The notes: a model not told the origin generated them from the letters alone. Shown: positions 1-8,605, counted from the stretch's first letter. The stretch: DNA of 64,000 nucleotides from Collinsella provencensis (GCF_900199705.1 NZ_LT904908.1:922530-986529), one strand, 5' to 3'. A program made the numbers and translations.

Positions 1-454
1 CTTCGATATACGCCGAAGAGCCCTTGAAGAACACCTCATAGGTCCTACGGCATGCCTCGACCGTAATCTTGTCCCCGCTCTCCTCGATAACCTCGAGCTC
101 CTTGGTTGCGTTGGCCCTGTCTCTTGCTTCAGCGTACAAGTTGAACGCCCTGACGGCGAGCGCAAGACGCTGCTCCTTGTTCATCTTAAGGTCACGCATC
201 TCATCAATGATCTGCTTGGCCTGTTTGACATCACCCATGCCAAGCATCGCATTGAGGCGCATGAACAGCAGGTTGTAACGCGGATACAGCGTCTGCGTCG
301 ACCGTTTGTCCAGCAGGTCCAATACGTGCTCAAAGTCGCCCGCGCGCATATATTCTTCCAGTTTGGCAAACGTCTTGCGCTTGCTTATCTCGACATACGC
401 AGTAATGGCGAGCGTGATGACAATGATTGCAATTCCGATAACCTGCATAGACAT
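1..454 (-). CDS. Membrane-anchored TPR-like hypothetical protein (3' end outside window)
   Basis: The reading frame opens at an ATG at 454 and runs without a stop to the left edge, so only the first 151 residues are seen. Residues 4-20 form a hydrophobic segment (VIGIAIIVITLAITAYV), followed by a charged helical region with alternating Leu/Ala/Tyr spacing (for example GDFEHVLDLLDK and GDVKQAKQIIDEM), which resembles tetratricopeptide helices. I infer an N-terminally anchored protein with a cytoplasmic helical-repeat domain, but I do not recognise the family. It is on the same strand as nagA, 76 bases downstream of it, and could be the last gene of that transcript. Confidence 0.7.
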   Translation of the reverse strand, partial: MSMQVIGIAIIVITLAITAYVEISKRKTFAKLEEYMRAGDFEHVLDLLDKRSTQTLYPRYNLLFMRLNAMLGMGDVKQAKQIIDEMRDLKMNKEQRLALAVRAFNLYAEARDRANATKELEVIEESGDKITVEACRRTYEVFFKGSSAYIE

Positions 455-530
455 GCTTTGGCGCCCTTCTTCGCGTCCGAAGGCGCACCCCGCGGCAAAT
501 CAAATCGGCCGCAGGGCACGCACCCATGGT

Positions 531-1691
531 CTATGCAGTATAAACCTCCTCGCCGCCCAAATAGGTGGCCTTGAGGCTCAGGTCGGAATCGAGCACCACG
601 AAATCGGCATCGCGGCCGGGACGGATGGAACCGCAAACATCTGCGATGTCGTTGGCCTCTGCAGGCGCCTGAGTTGCCATGTAAATCGCCTCCTGCTTGG
701 TGGCGATGCCCCAAGCAAAGACGTTCTTCACGGCGTCGCACATGTTGAGGATGGAACCTGCGAGCGAGCCGCCGTCCTTGAGGCGGGCGGTACCCTCCGC
801 GACCACGACCGGAAGCTCTCCCAGGAAGTAATCACCGTCGGGCATTCCACCGGCGCACATGCAGTCAGTGATGAGCACGGTATACTCATGGCTCTTGGCG
901 TTCATCACGATACCTGCGGAAACCGGGTTCACATGATGGCCGTCGCAGATGAGCTCCGAATAGGATTTGTCGGCAGAGGAAAGCGCGGCGCCCACCATGC
1001 CGGGCTCGCGATGATGCAAACCGCTCATGCCGTTGTAGGTGTGAACGAACACCTGGGCACCGGCGTCCAGGCATGCGCGAGCCTGGTCGCACGTTGCCGC
1101 GGAGTGTCCAAGCGCCACCACAACGCCCGATGCCACTGCCTCGGCAGTGAACGCAGGCGCATCCTCATACTCAGGAGCAACGGCAATCTTCTTCACGAGG
1201 CCCTTAGCGGCCGCCTGCCAGCGATTGAGCTTTTCCATGGATGGGGCACTCAGATACGCAGGATTCTGCGCGCCCTTGTACTTCTCGGTGAAGAAGGGGC
1301 CCTCTAGGAAGATGCCCTGGATGCGAGCGTGCGGCACGTCGTCGCCCATCTCGACATACTCGGCAACACTGGCGCAAGCCTCTTCGAGCTGCTCAGTACT
1401 CGCCGTGAGCGTGGTGGGCAGATACGACGTCACGCCGTTGCGCAGGATACCGCGCGATACGGCAGCAACGCTCTCGACCTTGCGGTCCATGATGTCGCAG
1501 TTATCGAAACCGTGAATATGCGTATCCACGTAACCGGGTGCGATCTCGAAGCCGGTGTAATCGACGATGTCGCACGCAGGCTCACTCGTCAGATACGCGC
1601 CGAACACGCCGTCCTCAACCATGAGATAACCACCACGGGCAACACGCGTGGGGAAATAAAACGCATCGGCTTTAATGGCATAGGTGCTCAT
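531..1691 (-). CDS. nagA: N-acetylglucosamine-6-phosphate deacetylase
   Basis: This 386-residue amidohydrolase removes the acetyl group from N-acetylhexosamine 6-phosphate to give the amino-sugar phosphate and acetate. Metal and catalytic motifs are visible: the HxH pair in THIHG (His58, His60), Glu130 in FLEGPF, His196 in GHSAAT, His217 in VHTYNGM and Asp276 in ITDC. Length fits the family. The frame is open further upstream, but the ATG at 1691 has an AGGAG ribosome site about six bases before it and aligns with known N-termini. With the AgaS gene and the mannose-family PTS next door it probably acts on GalNAc- or GlcNAc-6-phosphate in the cytoplasm. A hairpin separates it from agaS, so it may have its own promoter. 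Confidence 0.93.
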   Translation of the reverse strand: MSTYAIKADAFYFPTRVARGGYLMVEDGVFGAYLTSEPACDIVDYTGFEIAPGYVDTHIHGFDNCDIMDRKVESVAAVSRGILRNGVTSYLPTTLTASTEQLEEACASVAEYVEMGDDVPHARIQGIFLEGPFFTEKYKGAQNPAYLSAPSMEKLNRWQAAAKGLVKKIAVAPEYEDAPAFTAEAVASGVVVALGHSAATCDQARACLDAGAQVFVHTYNGMSGLHHREPGMVGAALSSADKSYSELICDGHHVNPVSAGIVMNAKSHEYTVLITDCMCAGGMPDGDYFLGELPVVVAEGTARLKDGGSLAGSILNMCDAVKNVFAWGIATKQEAIYMATQAPAEANDIADVCGSIRPGRDADFVVLDSDLSLKATYLGGEEVYTA

Positions 1692-1897
1692 GTGTTCTCC
1701 TAACATGAACGGCCGAACCGCCGCAACGCGGCGCCGGCATCTGTGTGTTATCTCGCGTGTACCCAAAAACCGCATACGGCAATTGGCAAACGAGATATAC
1801 ATGGCCTCAATGTATGGAATCCCCCGAAAGGTCCGTCTGGTGTAAAACGCAACGTGCCCGGTCTTCTTCATCCCAAGAACGCGCGCAAGGCCATACA

Positions 1898-1937
1898 TGC
1901 AAAAGGGACGCGCACCGCCAGGCGGTACACGTCCCTA
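1898..1937 (-). terminator. Rho-independent terminator after agaS
   Basis: On the minus strand a GGGACG...CGTCCC stem with an inner ACCGCC/GGCGGT stem is followed by TTTT. It lies 14 bases beyond the agaS stop codon and before nagA. Confidence 0.75.
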
Positions 1938-1950
1938 CAGTAGAAAAGGC

Positions 1951-3117
1951 TTATGCCTCGAACGGATGAATGGTCACGCCCTTAACCACGCGGTTGACGG
2001 TGCCGGAGGGGCTCGGCGTGTCGGGCGTATTGCCCACGCGCACGGAATTGAGCAGCGAGATGGTCTGCGCCACCATCACGAACGGCAGCGCAAGATAAGC
2101 CTCGGGCAGCAGCTCAGAGCCCTCAAACGTAAACGCGGTACCGTCGAACTGGGTATCGCCCGCCTGCTGGACGGCAATCGTCTTCTGAGCGATTCCGTCA
2201 CCGTTGATCTCGTTCAGGATGTCGAGGTCGTACTGGCGCGTATAGGCGTCGTTGTTGGCAAAGACGAACACGAGCGTCTTGTCATCGACAAAGGACTTGG
2301 GCCCATGACGATAGCCCATGCAGCTGTCCCAAGAGGTAGCAACAAGACCGTGGGCAAGCTCGAGAATCTTAAGCTGGGCTTCCTGGGCAAGACCCACAAA
2401 GGAGCCGGAACCAAGGTAGGTCACGCGATTGTAGTCACCCGTCAGATATGCGGCGATCTCGTCCTCGCGGGCAACGACATCCTCGCCCATCTTGGCAATG
2501 GCTTCGACCCAGGCCGTTTTCTGCTCGAGCGAAGCGGCGTCGAAGATGAGGGTGGCAAGGAGCGTCATGCAGCTATAGGAGCCGGTCATGGCGAAGCCCT
2601 TGTCGTTGGCGCGCGGGATGAGGATCGTCAGCGCATCGGGGTCGTCTGCGGACTCGACGGCGAGCTTGCCCTCGGGGGCGCAGGTGATGTTGAGGAACTT
2701 GATGTTCTTCACATACTTCCTGGCCACGTCAACGGCGGCGAGAGACTCGGGGCTGTTACCGGAACGGGCGAAAGACACGAGCACCGTGGGCTCATTCGGG
2801 TTGATGAAGTCCCAAGGAGCGGACACAATGTCGGTGGTTGCGACCGGCCTGAAGTCATAGAGCGCCGTGTTGCCGCAACGACGCAGGTACGGAGCCGCGG
2901 TGTCGCTCACGTAATCGGAAGTGCCGGCGCCCGTGAACACCACAGACAGACGGCCCTCACCCATGGCGCGAGCGTCGGCGAGGAACTGCTCGACGGCGTC
3001 AAGGTTCTCCTTGTAGATGTTCAGCGTATCGAGCCAGAGCTCGGGCTGCTGCTTAATCTCGGTGGTGGTGTTGAGGGCCCCCATCTCATTAAGCTCTTCG
3101 ACGGTTTTCTCGAACAT
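1951..3117 (-). CDS. agaS: SIS-domain amino-sugar isomerase/deaminase, AgaS family
   Basis: The 388-residue protein has two SIS (sugar isomerase) domains. The first contains the phosphosugar-binding GAGTSDYV motif (63-70), then VATTDIVSAP and SFARSGNSPES, all typical of AgaS. AgaS proteins convert galactosamine-6-phosphate (or related amino-sugar phosphates) to the ketose phosphate with loss of ammonia. That is the step after NagA, encoded next door. The ATG at 3117 follows GAGAGG at a suitable distance. A promoter with a perfect TATAAT and an overlapping dyad lies immediately upstream, so the gene is probably controlled by the neighbouring GntR protein. The exact sugar cannot be decided from sequence. 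Confidence 0.9.
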   Translation of the reverse strand: MFEKTVEELNEMGALNTTTEIKQQPELWLDTLNIYKENLDAVEQFLADARAMGEGRLSVVFTGAGTSDYVSDTAAPYLRRCGNTALYDFRPVATTDIVSAPWDFINPNEPTVLVSFARSGNSPESLAAVDVARKYVKNIKFLNITCAPEGKLAVESADDPDALTILIPRANDKGFAMTGSYSCMTLLATLIFDAASLEQKTAWVEAIAKMGEDVVAREDEIAAYLTGDYNRVTYLGSGSFVGLAQEAQLKILELAHGLVATSWDSCMGYRHGPKSFVDDKTLVFVFANNDAYTRQYDLDILNEINGDGIAQKTIAVQQAGDTQFDGTAFTFEGSELLPEAYLALPFVMVAQTISLLNSVRVGNTPDTPSPSGTVNRVVKGVTIHPFEA

Positions 3118-3162
3118 GGATAATACCTCTCTTTCAGATTAAGGTATCTACTTGGTACTTCT

Positions 3163-3192
3163 ATTATACATTGGTTATCTGGTTGTAACCAC
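3163..3192 (-). promoter_or_regulatory. agaS promoter with overlapping operator
   Basis: Read on the minus strand, TATAAT (3168-3163) is a perfect -10 box. The -35 position about 17 bases upstream falls inside the dyad TGGTTNNAACCA (3180-3191), so a bound regulator would block RNA polymerase. The same 14-mer with one central change occurs at 7446-7459 in front of the PTS operon. Confidence 0.7.
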
Positions 3193-3251
3193 TTAAACCT
3201 TTCGTCGGCACTTTTCGTCCGCTCAAGGTTCCTTACGCCAAATCGAACAAG

Positions 3252-3983
3252 CTATGCGGGACGGTGATGCAAAACCTTGTATTTGAACTGGTCCGCACGC
3301 GCGACTGACAGGGTGTACTCCACAATCTCGTTATGCACGTTGTAGGTCGTGCGCATCAAATCGAGCACGGGCGACCCTTCCGAAATATCGAGCAAATGTG
3401 CGTCGGCAGAACGCGCGATGCTCGCGAAGAACTCTTCCTCTGCTACGCTGATGCGTTCACGAAAATCAATTTCAATGATGTCGTACAGCGGCTTTTTATC
3501 CAGCATCGAACGCTTGAGCGTTAGGAATTTGCGGGCGGGCAAATAGGTCGATTCCACCATCATCGGCATGCCATCTGCCGAACGAAGGCGCTTGAGCTTG
3601 TACAGGCGCTCCCCCAAATGCACGTTCATGTGCGCAGACAGGTTTTTGTCGGCGTCGAGCTCGGAAAACTCCAAAATCGTGGTTACCGGATCGCGGCCCA
3701 AGCTACGCATATGCTCGGTAAAGCTGTACGACTGCATAAGGTTGGTCGTCTTCGCCGAACGATCGGAAACGAACGTTCCGCGGCCGTGTTGACGCACCAC
3801 CATGCCAAGTCGCTCGAGCTCCTGCAGGGCAAGACGCACCGTTGTGCGCGAGAGGCCATAGCGTTCGGACAGTTCGCGCTCCGAGGGAAGCATGTCCCCC
3901 ACGGAATACTCGTTTTCGATCTTTTCGGAAAGAATATCCACGAGCTGATCGTACAACGGCTGCTTTGCCGAACGAACCGCCAT
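3252..3983 (-). CDS. GntR/HutC-family transcriptional regulator with UTRA domain
   Basis: The 243-residue protein has an N-terminal winged helix-turn-helix (about 8-75; PSERELSERYGLSRTTVRLALQELE is diagnostic in its parts). A UTRA ligand-binding domain follows (about 90-235, including MVESTYLPARKF and EEFFASIA). UTRA regulators of this class (NagR/YvoA, AgaR2-like) bind phosphorylated amino sugars and repress uptake and catabolic genes. Its position between agaS and the PTS operon, and the shared dyads in front of both, support that role. The ATG at 3983 has GGAGG about twelve bases upstream. A terminator separates it from the PTS operon, so it is probably expressed separately. Confidence 0.9.
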   Translation of the reverse strand: MAVRSAKQPLYDQLVDILSEKIENEYSVGDMLPSERELSERYGLSRTTVRLALQELERLGMVVRQHGRGTFVSDRSAKTTNLMQSYSFTEHMRSLGRDPVTTILEFSELDADKNLSAHMNVHLGERLYKLKRLRSADGMPMMVESTYLPARKFLTLKRSMLDKKPLYDIIEIDFRERISVAEEEFFASIARSADAHLLDISEGSPVLDLMRTTYNVHNEIVEYTLSVARADQFKYKVLHHRPA

Positions 3984-4044
3984 CTTACTTGCGCCTCCAC
4001 TTCATCGGTCACGAGTAAAACTACTGCCTAACGCAGCTACTTTA

Positions 4045-4095
4045 ATAAAAAGGCCGCGCCATCGCAAAATGCAATCAACGCGGCCTTCTTTTTTA
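4045..4095 (-). terminator. Terminator of the PTS operon
   Basis: A nine-base-pair stem, AAGGCCGCG (4050-4058) with CGCGGCCTT (4079-4087), has T-rich flanks on both strands. It follows the IID stop at 4140 and precedes the regulator gene. Confidence 0.85.
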
Positions 4096-4139
4096 CACAT
4101 CAGTGGGGGACTGTTGTGAACAACGCAGCAACCTGTCGG

Positions 4140-5219
4140 TTAGACGATGATGACGCCCGACCAGAGGCTCTGCCAAATGCCAAAGCCAGATCCAAGAATG
4201 CCGATGATGAGCAGAAGCACGATGCCCTTAACAGGAGTGAAGTTGGCCTTCGCGAACAGGAAGTACAGCATCAACACGAGCGCAAGGGGAACGAGCTTGG
4301 GCATAACGGTGTCGAGCGTGTCAGCCACGGAGAAGGAAACCGGGGTCTCGGTAACCGTCGCGTAGGAGACGGAGCTCATGCCGTTGCCAAGGTCAGTGAT
4401 ACCGGTCTCGGTGGCGCCGTCGGTCAGCGCGTTGCCGTCCATGTCGGTCATGCCCATGGTGCCAGCGTCAGCGGTCTTGGTGTCGATGGCCATATCGGCG
4501 AAGTTCTCGGCCTCCTCGTTGGAGACGACGATGGTCTGAACCTCGATGCCACGGGTGGTGCCGTTGGGGATGGTGGCGTTGATCTGGGTGCCACCCATGT
4601 TAACGACCAGGGAGCCAACGACGAAGCAGCCCATGATGGAAGCAGCGCGGGTGAACGCCTGCATGTTGGAGGTCAGGGCGTCGATAGCACTCGTACCGAC
4701 GTTGTACGCCCAACGCATGAGGCCAAAGCGGCACGCAGCCTGTGCGATGTTGAACACCAGCAGGAAGATGATAGGGGCCGCGATGTTGCCGTCAATTGCC
4801 ATGTTGGAGGTCAGACCAGCGGTGATAGGCACGAGGGTCAGCCAGAACAGGGCGTCACCGATGCCGCCCAGCGGGGAGGCAGCAGAAATGCGGACGGCGC
4901 GGATGGACTGGATATCGACCTTGTTCTGCTCGAGGGAGAGAACGATACCCATAACAAACGTCACCAGGAACGGATGCGTGTTGATGAAGTCCAAGTTGTG
5001 GTACATCGACGTGGCAAGGTCGTTCTTGTTGGTGTGGACCTTCTCGAGGCCCGGAATCATGGCGAACAGCCAGCCGCCGGACTGCATGGTCTCGTAGTTG
5101 AAGGAAGACTGCAGCCAGTAGGAGCGGAGAGCCATACGATCGAGGGTCTTGTTATCAACCTTCGGCGCAGGAGTCAGATCTTCGTAACGCTCCGGTACGA
5201 CAAACTCATTAGATGCCAT
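4140..5219 (-). CDS. PTS mannose/fructose/sorbose-family transporter subunit IID
   Basis: Membrane subunit IID forms the sugar channel together with IIC. The N-terminal part (FNYETMQSGGWLFAMIPGLEKV, then HPFLVTFVMGIVLSLEQ) and SPLGGIGDALFW are hallmarks of this family. At 359 residues it is clearly longer than the roughly 270-300 of typical members. The extra length sits between the conserved domain and the C-terminal membrane anchor (about 215-290), in a Thr/Asp/Gly-rich stretch expected to be extracytoplasmic. The start overlaps the IIC stop by eleven bases, indicating coupled translation. It is the last gene of the PTS operon. Confidence 0.92.
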   Translation of the reverse strand: MASNEFVVPERYEDLTPAPKVDNKTLDRMALRSYWLQSSFNYETMQSGGWLFAMIPGLEKVHTNKNDLATSMYHNLDFINTHPFLVTFVMGIVLSLEQNKVDIQSIRAVRISAASPLGGIGDALFWLTLVPITAGLTSNMAIDGNIAAPIIFLLVFNIAQAACRFGLMRWAYNVGTSAIDALTSNMQAFTRAASIMGCFVVGSLVVNMGGTQINATIPNGTTRGIEVQTIVVSNEEAENFADMAIDTKTADAGTMGMTDMDGNALTDGATETGITDLGNGMSSVSYATVTETPVSFSVADTLDTVMPKLVPLALVLMLYFLFAKANFTPVKGIVLLLIIGILGSGFGIWQSLWSGVIIV

Positions 5220-6006
5220 CGCTCATGTCACCTCCGTCAAAAGCAGCGCCCTTGAGCTCCGTCTGCTGCTGGAAGTCCCAGAAAGCGAGGGCAAAGCCGA
5301 TAACGGCCATGATCAGCAGCTCGGGCTTGGCGAGAGCGGGAATAGCATGGACAACGTTGGTGAGCGCGAAGCCCAGCAGGAAGAACGCCCACATGTCACG
5401 GTTCATCATGACCTTGAGCAGGATGGCGAAGCCGACGAAGCGCATCATGCCACCAGCGGCGGACAGACCGTCGTTGAGCCATGCGGGAATGGCGTTGACA
5501 AGATCCTGACCAACAGCGAGACCGGCAACGAAGAACAGGGTGACGATGACGGCGAAGATCAGGCCGAGGATGACCTCGGAGATAATCGTCAGACGCGTAA
5601 CACCCTTCGTATCAGCGTTGACAGCACAGTTGCGGAAGGACTCCATGATCGGGGCACGGACGGTGAAGAACAGGGTCACGCCGTACTGGCCGAGCAGCGC
5701 AAAGGGGATAGCGGTTGCGACGGCCACGTTCGGATCCATCTTCAGGGTGCAGGCGAACACAGCTGCCATGATGCCACCGATAACGGCGTTAGGCGGCTGA
5801 GCACCTCCGATTGGCATATTACCGATGGTCATCAGCTGGTAAGTACCGCCAACCACCAGGCCGGTGGTGACGTCGCCCAGAATGGCACCGACAACGGCGC
5901 CTGTGACGATCGGCTGATACAAGGACTCGAGGAAGTCGAACTGGTCGATTGCCGCGATAAACGTGACGATAAAGACAAGTGCGACCTGGACAAACGAGAC
6001 ATCCAT
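5209..6006 (-). CDS. PTS mannose/fructose/sorbose-family transporter subunit IIC
   Basis: The 265-residue, highly hydrophobic protein is the IIC channel subunit. It shows the family motif GTYQLMTIGNMPIGGAQPPNA (about 54-74) and some eight membrane segments. It shares the operon with IIB upstream (about 96 bases) and IID downstream (overlapping). With the amino-sugar catabolic genes beside it, the likely substrate is N-acetylgalactosamine, galactosamine or N-acetylglucosamine, inferred from context only. A ribosome site (AGGAGGAG) lies just before the ATG at 6006. Confidence 0.93.
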   Translation of the reverse strand: MDVSFVQVALVFIVTFIAAIDQFDFLESLYQPIVTGAVVGAILGDVTTGLVVGGTYQLMTIGNMPIGGAQPPNAVIGGIMAAVFACTLKMDPNVAVATAIPFALLGQYGVTLFFTVRAPIMESFRNCAVNADTKGVTRLTIISEVILGLIFAVIVTLFFVAGLAVGQDLVNAIPAWLNDGLSAAGGMMRFVGFAILLKVMMNRDMWAFFLLGFALTNVVHAIPALAKPELLIMAVIGFALAFWDFQQQTELKGAAFDGGDMSDGI

Positions 6007-6102
6007 CTGTTACTCCTCCTTTCAGATGTAGTTAGTAACAATGTCTTTTACACATACACACAAACAGAAACGCTGCCTGCATGCCTTGGGGAGCATCAAC
6101 CC

Positions 6103-6585
6103 TTACGAGAAGAGCTTGTTGACGTCCTCAACTGGCGTGCTGGGCACGCGGCGAATTTCAAGTTCCACCCCCAAATTTTGAAGCTCGCGGAAAGCAGCGA
6201 CGTCTGCGTCGTTGACGGCCACCGAGGTGGCAACCTGACGCTTTCCCTCCGCCATGTGCATATTGCCGATATTGACCTTCTTGATAGGCACCCCGCCCTT
6301 GACGAGCGCGAGCACGTCATGCGGGTTTTCGGCCACGATAAAGATCTTCTGCTTCGGAGAGGCCTTGTGAATGATCTCAATGGTCTTCTGAAGCGAGAAG
6401 AAACGGGTGGCAACGCCCGCGGGCGCAGCCATCTTCATGAGGTTCTGACGCATGGTATTGCTAGCGACATCGTCGTTGGCAACGAGAATGAGGTTGGATC
6501 CCAACGTGGAATTCCACTGGGTGGCAACCTGGCCATGAATCAGACGGTTGTCGATACGGGTGAGAAGAATGTTGGGTTCTGCCAT
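6103..6585 (-). CDS. PTS mannose/fructose/sorbose-family subunit IIB
   Basis: The 160-residue cytoplasmic phosphocarrier receives phosphate from IIA and passes it to the incoming sugar. The N-terminus carries the active-site motif DNRLIHGQ with His17 as the phosphorylated residue, and the length is normal for the family. Later conserved stretches include NDDVASN and VPIKKVNIGNMH. The ATG at 6585 follows a GGAAAGGA-type ribosome site. Confidence 0.94.
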   Translation of the reverse strand: MAEPNILLTRIDNRLIHGQVATQWNSTLGSNLILVANDDVASNTMRQNLMKMAAPAGVATRFFSLQKTIEIIHKASPKQKIFIVAENPHDVLALVKGGVPIKKVNIGNMHMAEGKRQVATSVAVNDADVAAFRELQNLGVELEIRRVPSTPVEDVNKLFS

Positions 6586-6660
6586 GTTACGTTCCTTTCC
6601 GGACGTGCCTTACAGCGTTACCTTTTTGGGAGAACACGCCAAAGCGCTCTCCCCTGTTAC

Positions 6661-6954
6661 CTATTTGGAGGAAACGATTTCCTGGATGGCGTAGCGCGAC
6701 ACATCGATTACGGCACCGGAGCGGACCTTGACCTCAACGCGATCTCCGTCGACGCTTTTCACGGTTCCAAAAATGCCGCCGCAAAACATGACCTCTTTAC
6801 CGGGCGCAAGTTCGGTGTGAAGCTCTTTGAAATACACGCGCTTCTTCTTGAGGTTATGCTGAGTCCAAATGGTGTACACCACGCCAAGGACGAGCATCAA
6901 AATGCCCAGCGCGATGCAGGTGTTAAGAAAAACCGTGCCAAATCCCTCGCCCAT
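6661..6954 (-). CDS. YajC-like protein encoded inside the PTS operon
   Basis: The 97-residue protein has one N-terminal membrane helix (about 6-28, FLNTCIALGILMLVLGVVYTI) and then a YajC-type beta domain. The domain contains ELAPGKEVMFCGGIFGTVKSV, closely matching the GxxVxTxGGxxGxV pattern of YajC. Housekeeping YajC associates with SecDF, but a YajC-like gene also occurs in mannose-family PTS operons of streptococci (the hyaluronan/chondroitin disaccharide locus). A role with this transporter is therefore more likely. Its ATG overlaps the IIA stop by one base (TAATG), so it is co-translated with IIA. Whether the genome has a second, Sec-linked yajC cannot be seen here. Confidence 0.8.
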   Translation of the reverse strand: MGEGFGTVFLNTCIALGILMLVLGVVYTIWTQHNLKKKRVYFKELHTELAPGKEVMFCGGIFGTVKSVDGDRVEVKVRSGAVIDVSRYAIQEIVSSK

Positions 6955-7406
6955 TAAATGCCGTCCTCATCACCGAAGTCATCAGCGTCATCGGCATCGC
7001 CCATGATAGCGGCGACGGACTGACGGGTAACAGCCTCGCGGCCAACGGACACGGCCTGCTCGGCAAGTGCGGTCACATCGGTGGCACCGTTGCGCGCGAA
7101 GAAGAGCTCGATGAGCATCGGAAGGTTGGTGCCCGTAACGATCTCGACCTTGTCCACGTCGCCGGAGATCATCATGGACTGGTTGAAAGGCGTGCCTCCG
7201 AGCAGGTCGACGAACACGATGACGCCCTCCTCGCACTCAGCGCGCATGGAGGTGATTGCGTCGCGCAGATCCTCCGCATAGGTAGCGGCAGCACTTCCCT
7301 CAAAGGGAACGATCTTAAAGGCGGGCTGATCGCCGGCCACCATATCCAACGCGCTCTTAATACCATTCGAGAATTGTCCGTGCCCCGTCAGAATGAAGCC
7401 AATCAT
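6954..7406 (-). CDS. PTS mannose/fructose-family subunit IIA
   Basis: The 150-residue IIA phosphocarrier begins MIGFILTGHGQF, with His9 as the expected phosphorylation site. It contains FVDLLGGTPFNQS, typical of EIIA-Man, and ends in an acidic Asp/Glu-rich tail. The frame is open upstream to 7466, but the ATG at 7406 is preceded by GGGGAAGAGG and matches the family N-terminus. It is the first gene of the operon IIA, YajC-like, IIB, IIC, IID. A probable operator lies 40 bases upstream. Confidence 0.93.
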   Translation of the reverse strand: MIGFILTGHGQFSNGIKSALDMVAGDQPAFKIVPFEGSAAATYAEDLRDAITSMRAECEEGVIVFVDLLGGTPFNQSMMISGDVDKVEIVTGTNLPMLIELFFARNGATDVTALAEQAVSVGREAVTRQSVAAIMGDADDADDFGDEDGI

Positions 7407-7445
7407 CAGTGCCTCTTCCCCTTCTGTGGTGTCTTTTGTTCCTAA

Positions 7446-7459
7446 CTGGTAGTAACCAC
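7446..7459 (-). promoter_or_regulatory. Probable GntR operator in front of the PTS operon
   Basis: CTGGTAGTAACCAC differs at a single central base from the site at 3179-3192 in front of agaS. The arms TGGT/ACCA form a dyad. On the minus strand it lies 40-53 bases before the IIA start codon, where a repressor would act. Confidence 0.65.
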
Positions 7460-7981
7460 ATAACAAGAGTAGCCCAATTGTGAGGAGATAGCTAGGAAAT
7501 ATCGATAAAAGGACTCAGATTCAAGGTTGGCTACCGTTTAACCCTATTTTCTTACCGTTCGCCAGAATACGCCTTTTACCTGTGATTTTGTTTTTAGCAT
7601 TGAACAGTCATGTATTTAATTTTACATTTTTTCGCGGGTACCACTCCATTTTTACTTATGTTCAAATTGATAAACCCGCAGCTTGTTTATGAAGAAATTC
7701 TTAATTGGTATCAACTGGTATTTAAAACTACGAACCACTTTTTATATTAATACCTATGCAAACCATAGGCTGGTTGAGCGTCTCACCACTTACTCGAAAA
7801 CCGCTATCATACAGGGGAACACAACGACGATCGGCATGGCACTTGGCACATGACCCGTTGACTTGCGTATGATTTACCGCCTCTGGCGCAAAATGGTCAG
7901 CAGCCGCAATCAAGCGGCCCGCAGCGCTTGGCACCCGTGGCACAACGGAACAGCAAGCCACCATGCCCGAAAGGTGTACTC
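7460..7981. other. Divergent intergenic region between PTS operon and flavodoxin gene
   Basis: About 520 AT-rich bases without a supportable gene. They should contain the promoters of both the PTS operon (minus) and the flavodoxin-like gene (plus). Extra half-sites resembling the GntR dyad occur at about 7705-7737 (TTGGTATCAACTGGTA and GAACCAC), so regulation may extend further than the proximal operator. Confidence 0.5.
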
Positions 7982-8605
7982 ATGGACGAAGTTACAAACG
8001 AGCTCAAAACCGTCATTCTGTATCGTTCGAAGCATCACGGCAACACAAAGAAGCTCGTCGACGCCGTGGCAGCTGCACATCCCGAAATTACCGTGATCGA
8101 CGTCGCCTCGCTGGGCAAGCGGGAATATCCCGACCTCTCCCCCTACCACATCATCGCGTTTGCATCGGGTATCTATTACGGCAAATTCGATGCGGACATC
8201 CGTCGCATTGCCGAGGAGTGCCTGCGTGACGGCGATAACGTAATCGGGTTCATTACCTATGGAGGCAACGATAAACACAACGGCAGGGAACTCAGCGGCA
8301 TCTGCCGTCTCAAATTCGCCAATCTGCTGAGCGTCTATGGATGCCCGGGGTTCGATACCTACGGACCGTTCAAGTTTGTGGGCGGCATGAACAAGGGCCG
8401 TCCCAACGAGGAAGATATCGCGGGCGCGGTTGAGTTCTACGACCGCATCGTAAAAGACTACGGACAGATTTTCCTAGACGAGCGAGCCAAGCGTGATAAG
8501 CGTGATGCCTATAACCGAGAGCATCCAACGGGCGGACTGATCGCTGGCATCAAGCGTTCGGCCAGGAAGCTTGCGGGAAAACGCAAAGATAGCGGCAAAG
8601 AATAA
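7982..8605 (+). CDS. Flavodoxin-domain protein
   Basis: The 207-residue protein begins with a short leader and then VILYRSKHHGNTKKLVDAVA. This matches the flavodoxin phosphate-binding loop (here SKHHGNTKK) that grips FMN. Later segments IIAFASGIYYGKFD and GFITYGGN fit the flavin-binding loops. The last 50 residues are strongly basic and not part of the fold. It is probably an FMN-dependent electron carrier or a flavodoxin-like oxidoreductase; the partner is unknown. The start at 7982 is chosen because AAGGTG lies upstream and the extra 18 upstream residues look non-coding. Confidence 0.85.
   Translation: MDEVTNELKTVILYRSKHHGNTKKLVDAVAAAHPEITVIDVASLGKREYPDLSPYHIIAFASGIYYGKFDADIRRIAEECLRDGDNVIGFITYGGNDKHNGRELSGICRLKFANLLSVYGCPGFDTYGPFKFVGGMNKGRPNEEDIAGAVEFYDRIVKDYGQIFLDERAKRDKRDAYNREHPTGGLIAGIKRSARKLAGKRKDSGKE

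Noticed and set aside
5347-6957. Long plus-strand open frame (536 codons) across the PTS genes
   Set aside because: It lies exactly opposite IIC, IIB and the YajC-like gene, is rich in His/Asp/Arg with no domain, and has no ribosome site. It is an antisense artefact of GC-rich codon use.
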